Source: Streptomyces sp. V4I2 (GTDB lineage Bacteria > Actinomycetota > Actinomycetes > Streptomycetales > Streptomycetaceae). From it: a stretch of 64,000 nt of DNA. The first letter of the stretch is position 1. Each line of letters starts with the position of its first letter. Shown in pieces: positions 16,313-25,209 of this stretch. A program made the translations under genes and the position numbers. A model generated the notes under the pieces. It ran no database searches, had not been told where the DNA came from, and worked only from the letters and a program-made list of their open reading frames with translations. The DNA is taken from contig NZ_JAUSZM010000003.1 in NCBI RefSeq assembly GCF_030817655.1, forward strand, positions 9,114,001-9,178,000, given 5' to 3'.

Positions 16313-16337
16313 ATGACTGACATCCTGTGTCAGTCAT
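16313..16337. promoter_or_regulatory. Inverted repeat ATGACTGACA-N5-TGTCAGTCAT, probable operator
   Basis: Two perfect 10-base arms with spacer TCCTG in the 99-base gap between the divergent hypothetical gene and the WYL regulator. The placement suggests auto-regulation and control of the partner gene by the regulator. The core TGACA-N7-TGTCA style is common beside YafY/WYL regulators; that link is inference. Confidence 0.7.
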
Positions 16338-16359
16338 ACGGGGAGGAAGCGAGCGCCCG

Positions 16360-17340
16360 ATGCGAGCGGACCGACTGCTGTCACTGCTGCTCTGTCTGCA
16401 GTCCCGCGGGCAGATGACGGCCCGTCAACTCGCTGCGGAGCTGGAGGTGTCGGTCCGTACCGTCTACCGGGACCTGGAGGCGCTCGGCTCGGCCGGGGTG
16501 CCGGTGGTGGCGAGCGGCGGGCCCGGCGGCGGGTGCCGCCTCATGGACGGCTGGCGCAGTCCGCTGCTCGGGATCAGCGCCGAGGAGGCGACGGCCCTGC
16601 TGGCGGTCTCCACGGGCGGCCCTCTGGAGCGGATCGCGCTGGGCGACGCGCTGGCGCAGGCGAGGCTGAAGCTGCTGGCGTCGCTGCCTGCGGGCGGCCG
16701 GGAGCGCGCGCACACCGCGGCGAGCCGCTTCCACATCGACACACAGGCATGGTTCAGGCCGCCCGAACCGGTCCCGCACCTCGCCGTGCTCGTCGATGCC
16801 GTACGGCGGGACAGACGCCTGCGCCTGACCCACGCGCACCGTGACGGCCGGACCACGGCGAGGGTCGTCGACCCACTGGGGCTCGTCGCGAAGGCGGGCG
16901 TCTGGTACGTGGTCGTGCGGTCGGACCGTGGAATCCGCGCCCACCGGGCGTCACGGATCGCGGCGGCGGAGCTCCTCCCCGACCCCTTCACCCGCCCCGC
17001 CGACTTCGACCTCGCGGACCACTGGGCCCGCTGGACCGCCGACTTCGAGGCAAGCCTGGACCAACTCCCGGTCACCGTACGCCTCACGACCGCCGCCCTC
17101 GCCGCCCTGCCCGAGGTCCTCGGCGACACCACGTCCGCCGCCCGCGCGACCCCGGACCCGGAGGCCGGCTGGCACCGCCTGGTCCTCCACTTCGACTCCG
17201 CACGCGCCGCCTGCCGCCGCCTGCTGGGCTTCGGCCCCGACGCCGAGGTCGTCGAACCGTCGCAGGTCCGGGAGGAGTTGGCCGAGACCGCCCGCCGCAC
17301 CGCCGCCCGCTACCGGGCACCGCGCGGCTCCCTGCCATGA
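16360..17340 (+). CDS. YafY-family HTH/WYL-domain transcriptional regulator
   Basis: A 326-residue regulator. Residues 1-60 form a DeoR-like helix-turn-helix (RADRLLSLLLCLQSRGQMTA, then LAAELEVSVRTVYRDLEAL). A central WYL domain follows with KAGVWYVVVRSDRGIRAHR and the basic IRAHRASRI patch, and a WCX-like C-terminal domain ends near residue 320. WYL domains bind nucleic-acid ligands or act as effector sensors. ATG 16,360 is chosen because GGGGAGGAAGC lies upstream; an in-frame GTG at 16,327 sits inside the operator. Its stop overlaps the acetyltransferase start. Confidence 0.88.
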   Translation: MRADRLLSLLLCLQSRGQMTARQLAAELEVSVRTVYRDLEALGSAGVPVVASGGPGGGCRLMDGWRSPLLGISAEEATALLAVSTGGPLERIALGDALAQARLKLLASLPAGGRERAHTAASRFHIDTQAWFRPPEPVPHLAVLVDAVRRDRRLRLTHAHRDGRTTARVVDPLGLVAKAGVWYVVVRSDRGIRAHRASRIAAAELLPDPFTRPADFDLADHWARWTADFEASLDQLPVTVRLTTAALAALPEVLGDTTSAARATPDPEAGWHRLVLHFDSARAACRRLLGFGPDAEVVEPSQVREELAETARRTAARYRAPRGSLP

Positions 17341-17831
17341 TCGACGCCATGGCTCTTCGTATCGTCCCCGCCGAGGTCACGGACCTCCACCAGGTCCTGG
17401 CGGACCACGCCCGCTACTGGGGTGACCGCGACCTCCGTGCGCTGCATCTGACGGCGCTGGTGCAGGAGTTCGGGTCCACCTGTCTGGTCGCCCGCTCCGA
17501 CGACGGCATCCGCGGCTACCTCATCGGCTTCGTCACACCCGACCACACCGGGTACGTGCATCTCGTGGCCACCCGGGACGACGCACGCGGCACCGGCCTC
17601 GGCCGCCGTCTGTACGGGGAGTTCGTCGAGGCCGCGCGGCGACAGGGCGCGGTCCGCCTCAAGGCGATCACCTCGGTCACCAACGAGGGTTCCGTCGCCT
17701 TCCACGGCAGCCTGGGCTTCGACGCCCGCGTCGTGGAGGACTACGACGGCCCGGGCCGGCCTCGTGTCGTCTTCACCCGGGACCTGCCATCCGTACGGGA
17801 TCCCGAGATGCATGCGGAGCTCGGCGGCTGA
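17337..17831 (+). CDS. GNAT-family N-acetyltransferase
   Basis: A 164-residue acetyltransferase. The acetyl-CoA binding motif A is visible as VHLVATRDDARGTGLGRRLY (R/Q-x-x-G-x-G/A pattern) and motif B as TSVTNEGSVAFHGSLGF. Substrate unknown. ATG 17,337 overlaps the regulator stop (ATGA); a second ATG at 17,349 would remove four residues. Transcribed with the WYL regulator and ended by the hairpin at 17,850. Confidence 0.85.
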   Translation: MIDAMALRIVPAEVTDLHQVLADHARYWGDRDLRALHLTALVQEFGSTCLVARSDDGIRGYLIGFVTPDHTGYVHLVATRDDARGTGLGRRLYGEFVEAARRQGAVRLKAITSVTNEGSVAFHGSLGFDARVVEDYDGPGRPRVVFTRDLPSVRDPEMHAELGG

Positions 17832-17849
17832 CGGAAGTGGCGTGGGTCG

Positions 17850-17889
17850 GGGGGCAATGTCACCCTCCCCCGAAGGTGACATTGCCCCC
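17850..17889. terminator. Perfect 15-bp hairpin between convergent genes
   Basis: GGGGGCAATGTCACC and GGTGACATTGCCCCC pair perfectly around a 10-base loop. It stands between the acetyltransferase (plus) and the protease (minus), so it can serve both as a terminator. No T-run follows, as usual in high-GC actinobacteria. Confidence 0.8.
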
Positions 17890-17951
17890 TGACCGCTCCC
17901 CCGGCGCCGGACAGTGGCCCAGCATCGCCCGTGTGCGGCCCGCATGTGCTG

Positions 17952-19037
17952 TCACCAGCACATGACCGCTGTTTCCCCCGAACCCCAGCTGGAGTACAGG
18001 CGCACACGGACGAAGTATCGGCGGCCCTTGACGAGACGGGCCTTGATCGTGGCGTTGCGCGGGGTGCCCCCGTCGTCCTCACCGGTGAGGTAGCGGGGCT
18101 CCTGGTCCCGCTCCTCGAAGAGCACCACCAGGGCGTCGCTCTCCCCGAAGGTGCCCACGGTGTACTCGCGGGTCTCCGGCGGCTCGATGACGAAGTCGGC
18201 CTGCTCGCCCGGGGCGAGCCCGAGCGGCGCCGAACGGAAGGGCACCAGTGCGGGCGCCGGCCGGGCCTCGGCCGACGGGTACCAGCGCAGGACGTACTCC
18301 TTGTCGGCGGCGGAGAGCGTGCCGGGCGGGTTGAGGCCCGCACGGTACTGCTCAGGCTCCAGGATCAGCCCCGCCTCGAAGGGATACTCCATGATCGACT
18401 GCGGGTCCCAGACCGAGCCGTTCACCTCCCGCGGGTCCAGCTTGCGCAGGATGTTGAAGAACGTCCGGTCCCGGCTCCAGAAGTTCGGCGGGCCCGCCAG
18501 ATCGGCGTAGACGGCCTCGTCGTCCCAGTGGATGCCGGCGAACGGGCTCTGGTGCTCGTGCAGCATGCCGAGCCCGTGCCCGATCTCGTGCAGGGCCGTC
18601 CCGCGCTCCCCGGGCGCGGTCAGGTCCCAGCCGAAGTTCATGGTGCGGTCGTGCAGACCGACCCGGAGGGCGTCCTTGCCGACGGTCGACCAGGAGCCGT
18701 CGCCGAGCTGGAACCCGATCCGCAGCTCGGCCTCCGAACGGTCCTCGACCTCAGTGAACCGGACGCCGATGCCGAGGTCCTGCCACTCACGGAAGCACTC
18801 GCGTACGACGTCCCGCTGCTCCTTGGCGCCGACCCACGACACCCGCCTGGTCGCGCCGGATCCCGGCACGGGAATGACGGAGCCGTCGGTGTCGTCGTCG
18901 AAGAAGTAGTAGTGCAGCACGGTCTGGTTGGCCCACATCCGGCCGCCCGCGATGAGCGCACTGTGCCGCTCGGCGGCCAGTCCCGGAGTGAAAGCCGGGG
19001 CGGGCTGCTGCGCGAGTGAGCAGTAGCGTGCGGTCAT
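17952..19037 (-). CDS. Astacin-like (M12A) zinc metalloprotease
   Basis: A 361-residue metzincin. The zinc site HEIGHGLGMLHEHQSPF is a full HExxHxxGxxHE motif, and the Met-turn region is SIMEYPFEAG. Upstream text (ALRVGLHDRTMNFGW) and the spacing fit the astacin branch. A C-terminal domain of about 100 residues (from LAPGEQADFVIEP) resembles a small beta-sandwich. No signal peptide is seen at the chosen ATG (19,037) nor in the 18-residue upstream extension, which is odd for this mostly secreted family. The promoter must overlap that of the divergent LuxR gene, 71 bases away. Confidence 0.82.
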   Translation of the reverse strand: MTARYCSLAQQPAPAFTPGLAAERHSALIAGGRMWANQTVLHYYFFDDDTDGSVIPVPGSGATRRVSWVGAKEQRDVVRECFREWQDLGIGVRFTEVEDRSEAELRIGFQLGDGSWSTVGKDALRVGLHDRTMNFGWDLTAPGERGTALHEIGHGLGMLHEHQSPFAGIHWDDEAVYADLAGPPNFWSRDRTFFNILRKLDPREVNGSVWDPQSIMEYPFEAGLILEPEQYRAGLNPPGTLSAADKEYVLRWYPSAEARPAPALVPFRSAPLGLAPGEQADFVIEPPETREYTVGTFGESDALVVLFEERDQEPRYLTGEDDGGTPRNATIKARLVKGRRYFVRVRLYSSWGSGETAVMCW

Positions 19038-19108
19038 GGCGAACAGACTGCCCCGGGCCGCCCCGGGGCGCCTGAGTCGGGGGCTACTCAAGTCCCCCTG
19101 TATCAGGC

Positions 19109-20944
19109 GTGAGTATGGCGGCTCTTGCTGTCGTGACGATTTTCGAACGGGACGCGAAGACGCTGGAGCTGCCCTGGCCGTTCACCGGCCGGGAGGATGA
19201 ACTCGACCTGGTTCGCAGGGCCCTGACCGCCGCCCGCCACGGCATCGTGGTGACCGGTCCGGCGGGCAGCGGCAAGACCCGCCTCGCCACCGAGGCGGTC
19301 CGCGGCACCGACTGCGCCAAGGTCGCCGGGACGCCCGAGACCCGGCAGCTCCCCTTCGCCGCGTTCGCGCACCTGCTCCCCGAGTCCGTCTCCCTGCACC
19401 GCGCCGTCCAACTCCTGTCCGGCACCCGGCTGCTGCTGGTCGACGACGCCCATCTGCTCGACGACGCCTCGGCCGCCCTGGTCCACCAGCTGGCCGTGCA
19501 CGGCCGCACCCGCCTCCTCGTCGTCGCCACCGAGGGCGCCCCGGTGCCCGGCGCCATCTCCCGGCTGTGGACCGGGGAGCTGCTGCCGCGCCTCGCCCTG
19601 GAGCCGCTGCCGCGTGAGGAGACGACCCAGCTGCTCGCCGCGGGCGCCGGTGAGGGCCTGGAGCCGCTCACCGTCGACCGCCTGTACCGCCTGTGCCAGG
19701 GCGACCTGCGGCTGCTGCGCGACCTGCTGGGCGCCGTGCGCGGGCTGCTGGCTCCCGTCCCGGGTTCCTCGGGCGAGTGGGCCTGGCGCGGCCCGGTGCC
19801 GGTCACGGCGACCGTCCGCGAACGCACCGCGCACCTCCTGGACCGCACCGACCCCGACGAGCGCGAGACCCTCGAACGGCTGGCCTTCGCCGAGCCCCTC
19901 CCGCTCCACCTCGACGACCTCGACCTGCGTCCCCTCGAACACCTGGAGGCCGACGGCCTGGTCCTCGTCGACGACCACGGTGCGGTGCGCCTCGCCCACC
20001 CCCTGTACGGCCCGGTCCTGCGCGCGGCGGCCGGACGGCTGCGGGCCCGGCGGCTGTCCCGCACGCCGGACAGCTGCGGGGCCGCCCTGGCCGCCGAGTC
20101 CGCGGCACTGACCAGGGGCATCGAGCGGGCGGACGTACGGGCGATCCCGGCACCGGTGGGGGAGTGGCTGCTGGACGAGGGCGCCTCGGTGCCGGCCGGA
20201 TACGCGGCCGTCCGCGCGCGGTTCTCGCGGCTGCGGGGAGAACTGCGCGAGGCGGCGGCCTGGGCGCGGGAGGGCTTGCGGGGGCCCGGCGACCGGGTGT
20301 CCTGCCGCAGCGAACTCGCCCTCGCCGTCGCCCAGTCGGGCGACGCGACGACCGCGCACGAGATCCTGGGTGGCCGCCCTCACGGGGGTGGGGCGGCCAC
20401 CTGGCTGGCGGCGGCGGGCGGCGACCTCGACGGGGCCGTGGCGGCGATCACCGACGACGGGTACGACGCCGTCCGGCTCGGTGTCCCCGAGGCGGCCGGC
20501 GGCCGGCTGTCCGGCGTCTTCCGCGGGCACGCCGACGCGCTCGCCCGCGGCGACGGTCCCGCGCTGGACCGGGCGGCCCAGGAGCTGGAGGAGCGCGGCT
20601 TCCTGCTGTTCGCGGCCGAGGCGCACGCCCAGGCCGTACGCGCCCACCGCGATCCGCGCGCCGCCCGCACCTCACGTACCCGTGCCGTCGCCCTCGCCCG
20701 CCGCTGCCAGGGCGCCCGCACCCCGGCGCTGTCCGGCCTGGTCCTCGGCGAACTGACCGCCAGGCAGCGGCAGATCGTCACGCTCGCCGCCGCCGGCCTG
20801 AGCAACCGGCAGATCGCCGAGAAGCTCACCCTGTCGATCCGTACCGTCGGCAATCACCTCTACAGCGCGTACGTCCGCCTCGGCGCGAGCGACCGCGGCG
20901 CGCTGCCGTGGCTCGTCGAACTGCCGCAGGCGCAGCCGGCCTGA
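19109..20944 (+). CDS. LuxR-family regulator with AAA-type ATPase domain
   Basis: A 611-residue LAL-like regulator. Walker A GPAGSGKTRLATEAV lies at about residues 49-63 and a Walker B-like LLLVDDAHLLDDAS near residue 108. The middle is helical and Arg/Ala-rich. The C-terminal 65 residues form a LuxR helix-turn-helix (LTARQRQIVTLAAAGLSNRQ, then IAEKLTLSIRTVGNHLYSAY). At 611 residues it is shorter than classical 900-residue LAL proteins, with a reduced sensor region. Start is GTG 19,109 or ATG 19,115. It lies between the divergent protease and the convergent CHAT gene; its target is unknown. Confidence 0.85.
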   Translation: MSMAALAVVTIFERDAKTLELPWPFTGREDELDLVRRALTAARHGIVVTGPAGSGKTRLATEAVRGTDCAKVAGTPETRQLPFAAFAHLLPESVSLHRAVQLLSGTRLLLVDDAHLLDDASAALVHQLAVHGRTRLLVVATEGAPVPGAISRLWTGELLPRLALEPLPREETTQLLAAGAGEGLEPLTVDRLYRLCQGDLRLLRDLLGAVRGLLAPVPGSSGEWAWRGPVPVTATVRERTAHLLDRTDPDERETLERLAFAEPLPLHLDDLDLRPLEHLEADGLVLVDDHGAVRLAHPLYGPVLRAAAGRLRARRLSRTPDSCGAALAAESAALTRGIERADVRAIPAPVGEWLLDEGASVPAGYAAVRARFSRLRGELREAAAWAREGLRGPGDRVSCRSELALAVAQSGDATTAHEILGGRPHGGGAATWLAAAGGDLDGAVAAITDDGYDAVRLGVPEAAGGRLSGVFRGHADALARGDGPALDRAAQELEERGFLLFAAEAHAQAVRAHRDPRAARTSRTRAVALARRCQGARTPALSGLVLGELTARQRQIVTLAAAGLSNRQIAEKLTLSIRTVGNHLYSAYVRLGASDRGALPWLVELPQAQPA

Positions 20945-20967
20945 GCCGCACCCACCGGACCGGCGGT

Positions 20968-20996
20968 CTGACCCCCGTCATCGGGGGAGGGGTCAG
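20968..20996. terminator. Hairpin after the LuxR-type gene
   Basis: CTGACCCC and GGGGTCAG pair around a 13-base loop, 24 bases after the LuxR stop. It separates this gene from the convergent CHAT gene. Its right arm merges into the 22-bp repeat array. Confidence 0.55.
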
Positions 20997-21068
20997 GCCG
21001 CCACACGCACAGGATCAGACGGCCCCACGCACCGGATCAGGCCGCCACCCGCACAGGTTCAGGCCGCC
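20993..21068. repeat. 22-bp tandem repeat, 3.5 copies, running into the CHAT stop codon
   Basis: Units start at 20,993, 21,015, 21,037 and 21,059 (last one partial). The consensus begins TCAGGCCGCCAC and ends CGCACAGG. Unit 2 differs at several positions; units 1 and 3 differ at two. The fourth unit begins exactly at the stop codon of the CHAT gene, so the array probably arose by duplication from that gene's 3' end. Confidence 0.8.
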
Positions 21069-23665
21069 CCGAACGCCGAGAACGCCCACCCCGTCGCCTG
21101 ATGGGTCGCGTCACCCGGCACCGCGGCACGGGCGTCGCGCAGGGCCTCCGCCAGGGACAGCCCCGCGCTGAGCCCCTTGTGCAGGGCGAGCATCAGCGGC
21201 ACCACCGCGGCGTCGTTGACGGGCGCACTGCACGCCACCACCCCCGCCGTGCCCAGCGGCAGCAGCGCGGTGACCAGGCCGAGCAGCTCGTCGGCGCCGA
21301 CGGACGCGAACCGGGCGGTGTCGCAGCAGGAGAGGATGATCCGGTACGGGCTGCGGTCCAGGCGTTCGAAGTCGTGCACGATGAGCGGACCGTCGGCCAT
21401 CCGCAGCGACGAGAACAGGGGGCTGTCCGCGCGGAAGGTGCCGTGCGCGGCGATATGGGCCAGTGCCGAGCCGTCCAGCTCCTCCAAGACCTTGGGAACA
21501 CGGGCCTCCTCGTGCTCGAGCACGGTCGATCCGCCGTACCGGTCGGCCAGTTCGGGTACTTCGGCGCCGCCGGTCGCCAACCCGGGCCCCCTCACCAGCA
21601 CTTGGCGGCCGCCCGGCGGCGGTGCCGTCTCCCGGGCGCGCAGCCAGCTGCTCGCCGACGGCGACACGCTGAACACCCGCTCCCGCAGCGACGGCAGCAA
21701 CGCCCACGGCACCCGGTGCAGCCGTCCCGGCGGCACCACCACGACCGGGCCCGTGCCCAGATGCGCGGCCGCCGGACCGAACAGCAGCTCCTCCAGGCGG
21801 CGCCCCGCGGCCTCCACCACCGGAAGCCGGGCCTCCGCCCCCGGATGGGCCAGCCGCCGCAACCCGGCCTGCACATGCTCGGCCTCGGTCTCCGCCTCGG
21901 CCAGCAGCCCGGCCTCGAACCGCCGCACCCGCCCCCGCCCGCACAGCAGCACCTGCACCCGCCCGTCGAGCACGGCAAGTTCCACGAGCCGTACGTCGTC
22001 CCCCAGGCGTTCCAGCAGCCGGGCGGGGTCGAACCGGTCGCCGTCGCCCGGTGCGTCGCCCCGGATGTGCAGGGTCCGGGAGCGGATCTCCCGCTCCAGC
22101 CGCCGCTGTTCACGCTCCAGTGCGGGAACCGGACGGCCCTCCATCCGGGCGGCCTCGGCGCGGGCGGCGATCTCCCGGAAGGCGGTCATGCCGCTGAGCA
22201 GGGCGGGGTCGGCCGGGGGCCGGGTCGGCGGCGCGGACAGGACGGTGGCCCGCCAGCGTTCGCTCCACACCAGCAGCCGCCGCGGGCCGCCCGAGTCGAG
22301 ACTGGCCTGCTGGGCCAGCGCGGCGAGTTCAGCGCCCTGCGCGGTGGCCCGGGCCCGCAGCTCCGAGGCGCCGAGCGTGGTCCGGTGATCGTCCAGCACG
22401 TCGAGGCCGCGCCGGCAGGCCTCCAGGACACCCCGGCTCGAACCGGCGGCCCGGGCCCACAGCGCCTGTGCCGCCCAGCCCGTCATCCGCGCCAGCGGCG
22501 GACCGCTGTGCCTGCTGCGGGCGGCGACCGTCAAGTGCCGTTCGGCGTCGGCCGTCCAGCCGAGGCCGAGAGCGATCCGCCCGGCGAGCAGCGAGGCCTC
22601 CGGAGCGGCCGGTGCGCCGAAGGAGGCCAGCCGGTCGGCCACCGCGGCGGCGTCCGCGACCAGCCGCCCCGAGCCGCGCCCGGCGGCGACCCGCGCCTCG
22701 ATCAGCACCAGCCGGGCGTGCGTCTCCCACCAGGTGCGCCGCTGCCCGGCGAACAGCCGTACGGCCATGTCCGCGCGCGCGATCGCCGTATGCGGATCAC
22801 CGGCCGACCGGGCCGCCCGCGCGGCGGCCAGCAGCAGCTCGGCCTTGCGGGTGGACTGCCCGCCGATGCCGTCCAGGACCGCGATCGCCGCGTCCGCCTC
22901 GGCCAGCGCCTCCGGGGCGAGCCCGGCCGCCATCAGGACCTCGCAGCGCCGGATGTTGAGCATGAAGGTCGGCGTGCCGAGTTTGGCGTACCGCTCCTCG
23001 GCCTCGTCGAGCAGCCGCAGCGCCGCCGGGATGTCGCCCGACCGGAACGCGGCAAGTCCCCGGCTCTCCACCGCGTCCGCCTTGTCGTGCTCCTGGCCGG
23101 TGGTGTCCCACAGCGCCTCGGCGGCGGTGAAGTCGGCCTCCGCGCGGTCCACCGTGCCGAGCGCGAGATGCACTGTCGCGCGCAGGGTCAGCGCGCGCGC
23201 CGTCCAGATGACGTCGTCCGCCTGCCGCAGTACGGGGACCGACCGGCGTACGTCCTCCAGCGCCTCCCTGTGATGCCCCAGCACCCACGAGGCGTAGGCC
23301 CGCCGGAACAGGACCCGCGCGCGGGTGTGCCCGCTGCTCACCGCGACACCCCGCTCCAGCGCCTTCAGGCCCTCCCGGGTACGGCCCGCATGCACCAGGG
23401 CCACACCGAGGGCGGCCAGGACGTCCGCCTCCCGGTCGGGAGACTCCGCGCGCACCGCCAGATCGCGGGCCAGGCGCAGGTGGTGCAGCGCGATCTTCAG
23501 ATCGCCCCAGTCCCGCTGCCAGATCCCGATCACCTGGTGGGCGACAGAGGCACACCACGGAGACGGGTCTGAGTCGAGCACGGCCTGCGCCCGTGCGAGA
23601 GCCTCGTTCGGTGCGGCGAACACCATCGGCAGCAGTTCGAGAACCGAGTCGCTTCCCGCTGTCAC
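21059..23665 (-). CDS. TPR-repeat CHAT-domain (caspase-like) protein
   Basis: About 868 residues. The N-terminal half is a run of eight or more TPR-like helical hairpins (for example AALGVALVHAGRTREGLKAL and ALTLRATVHLALGTVDRAEA). A linker follows and then the CHAT (caspase HetF-associated) domain over the last 250 residues. The cysteine-protease dyad is present: His741 in AHIAAHGTFR and Cys780/Cys781 in ILSCCDTA. CHAT proteases cut partner proteins in signalling or defence cascades, as in the type III-E CRISPR TPR-CHAT. GTG 23,665 is taken as start; a longer form from 23,701 is possible. Divergent, 110 bases from a subtilisin-like gene, with which it probably works. Confidence 0.88.
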   Translation of the reverse strand: MTAGSDSVLELLPMVFAAPNEALARAQAVLDSDPSPWCASVAHQVIGIWQRDWGDLKIALHHLRLARDLAVRAESPDREADVLAALGVALVHAGRTREGLKALERGVAVSSGHTRARVLFRRAYASWVLGHHREALEDVRRSVPVLRQADDVIWTARALTLRATVHLALGTVDRAEADFTAAEALWDTTGQEHDKADAVESRGLAAFRSGDIPAALRLLDEAEERYAKLGTPTFMLNIRRCEVLMAAGLAPEALAEADAAIAVLDGIGGQSTRKAELLLAAARAARSAGDPHTAIARADMAVRLFAGQRRTWWETHARLVLIEARVAAGRGSGRLVADAAAVADRLASFGAPAAPEASLLAGRIALGLGWTADAERHLTVAARSRHSGPPLARMTGWAAQALWARAAGSSRGVLEACRRGLDVLDDHRTTLGASELRARATAQGAELAALAQQASLDSGGPRRLLVWSERWRATVLSAPPTRPPADPALLSGMTAFREIAARAEAARMEGRPVPALEREQRRLEREIRSRTLHIRGDAPGDGDRFDPARLLERLGDDVRLVELAVLDGRVQVLLCGRGRVRRFEAGLLAEAETEAEHVQAGLRRLAHPGAEARLPVVEAAGRRLEELLFGPAAAHLGTGPVVVVPPGRLHRVPWALLPSLRERVFSVSPSASSWLRARETAPPPGGRQVLVRGPGLATGGAEVPELADRYGGSTVLEHEEARVPKVLEELDGSALAHIAAHGTFRADSPLFSSLRMADGPLIVHDFERLDRSPYRIILSCCDTARFASVGADELLGLVTALLPLGTAGVVACSAPVNDAAVVPLMLALHKGLSAGLSLAEALRDARAAVPGDATHQATGWAFSAFGAA

Positions 23666-23775
23666 CCCATGGATGGTAGTGGCCCCGGTTGCATGCCACA
23701 CGAGTTTGGTGCTGTATCAAGCAGCGCGGTGGCGGCTCTGACTGACGACCCGCCGCCTCAACGGGAGGACATGCC

Positions 23776-25209
23776 ATGGCACCACAGCGTTTCCGCGAGC
23801 AGTTCGACCAGATCCAACGCTCCATGCCCGACGTTCCGCTGGCCCTGGGCCCGGACGACTCGGCCGAGTTCGTCTACGAGAAGGGCGTGATCCTCGCCCG
23901 CGACGGCGAGGAGGCACGGCTCGTCGAGGACAGCGTGCGCGCCCACTTCACCGAGGCGCCCGACCTGACCCCCGAGCACGTGCGGCGGGCGAGCCCCGAG
24001 ACCAACCGCTCGGGCATCACCCGTATCCGGGTCGGCGACCCCGGCCAGGGCGACCGGCGCGGCGACCCGGCCGTCGCCAACGCCCTGCGCGCCCTGCGCG
24101 CGCCCGAGGGACGCGCCGGACGCCGGCTGGTCAGCCGCAACCACGTGGTGTCGATCGCGGTCAACTCCTGCCCCGGCGACGAGCCCGTGCCCGCCCCCCG
24201 CGCGCAGGGCACCAACCCGGCCCCGGCCGAGGCCGGCCACGACCCGGACACCGCCGTCGGCGTCCTCGTCATCGACAACGGCCTCACGCACGACTACCCG
24301 GCGGCGGGTTCCCTGCTCGCCCACGTCCAGGGCGACCTGCACGGCACAGAGACCGACAGCCAGGGCAACCTCCTGCAGTACATCGGCCACGGCACCTTCA
24401 TCGCGGGCCTCGTCGCGGCCGTCGCCCCCAACACCGACATCACCGTGCTGAGCAGCCTCACCGACGCCGGCGCCATCCTGGAGTCGGAGTTCGGCGAGCG
24501 GCTCTTCGACGCCGTCGAACAGCACGGCTGGCCCGACATCATCAGCCTCTCCGCCGGCACCTCCAACGGCCGCACCGACGGCCTGCTCGGCATCGACGCC
24601 TTCATGACGGAACTCCGGCAGCAGCGCACCCTGCTGGTCGCGGCGGCCGGCAACAACGCCAGCGCCACGCCCTTCTGGCCCGCCGCCTACGCCTCGCTGC
24701 CCGACTACCACGACGCCGTCCTGTCGGTCGGCGCGCTGCGCGGCGACGGCGAGCACGGCGCCTGCTTCAGCAACCACGGCGCCTGGGTGAACGCCTACGC
24801 CCCCGGCGAGCGCCTCACCAGCCCCCTCACCGGCTTCGACGCACCCGTGCCGTACGTGTACCAGCACTCCACGTACGACGACTGCCGCTACGGCTTCACC
24901 TACGCCTGCACCTGTCAGTCCCCGCAGCACACCGGTGTGCTGAGCGAGGAGGGCGACACCGTCACGCCCGACCAGGTGACGTTCGAGGGGCTCGCGCAGT
25001 GGAGCGGCACCTCCTTCGCCACCCCGGTCGTCGCGGGTCTGATCGCCGCCCACATGACCGCCCACAAGGAGACCGACCCCCGCGTCGCCCGGCAGCAACT
25101 GCTCGCCTCCAACACCGAGTTCGCGGAGGTGCGCGGGGCGCACGTGCCGGCTCTGCGGCCGGCCACCTGGCGGCCGGTCCCGGGCGGGCAGCCGCCGGCG
25201 GGCGCATGA
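23776..25209 (+). CDS. Intracellular subtilisin-like (S8) serine protease
   Basis: A 477-residue S8 protease. The triad is complete: Asp167 in GVLVIDNGL, His205 in IGHGTFIAGLVA and Ser413 in SGTSFATPVVAG, with oxyanion Asn in AAAGNNASA. An N-terminal region of about 155 residues precedes the catalytic domain and may be an inhibitory or docking segment. No signal peptide, so it acts in the cytoplasm. A cysteine cluster (DDCRYGFTYACTCQSP) sits in an insertion before the Ser motif. GGGAGGA precedes the ATG. The stop overlaps the sigma-factor start (ATGA). Divergent from the CHAT gene. Confidence 0.88.
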   Translation: MAPQRFREQFDQIQRSMPDVPLALGPDDSAEFVYEKGVILARDGEEARLVEDSVRAHFTEAPDLTPEHVRRASPETNRSGITRIRVGDPGQGDRRGDPAVANALRALRAPEGRAGRRLVSRNHVVSIAVNSCPGDEPVPAPRAQGTNPAPAEAGHDPDTAVGVLVIDNGLTHDYPAAGSLLAHVQGDLHGTETDSQGNLLQYIGHGTFIAGLVAAVAPNTDITVLSSLTDAGAILESEFGERLFDAVEQHGWPDIISLSAGTSNGRTDGLLGIDAFMTELRQQRTLLVAAAGNNASATPFWPAAYASLPDYHDAVLSVGALRGDGEHGACFSNHGAWVNAYAPGERLTSPLTGFDAPVPYVYQHSTYDDCRYGFTYACTCQSPQHTGVLSEEGDTVTPDQVTFEGLAQWSGTSFATPVVAGLIAAHMTAHKETDPRVARQQLLASNTEFAEVRGAHVPALRPATWRPVPGGQPPAGA

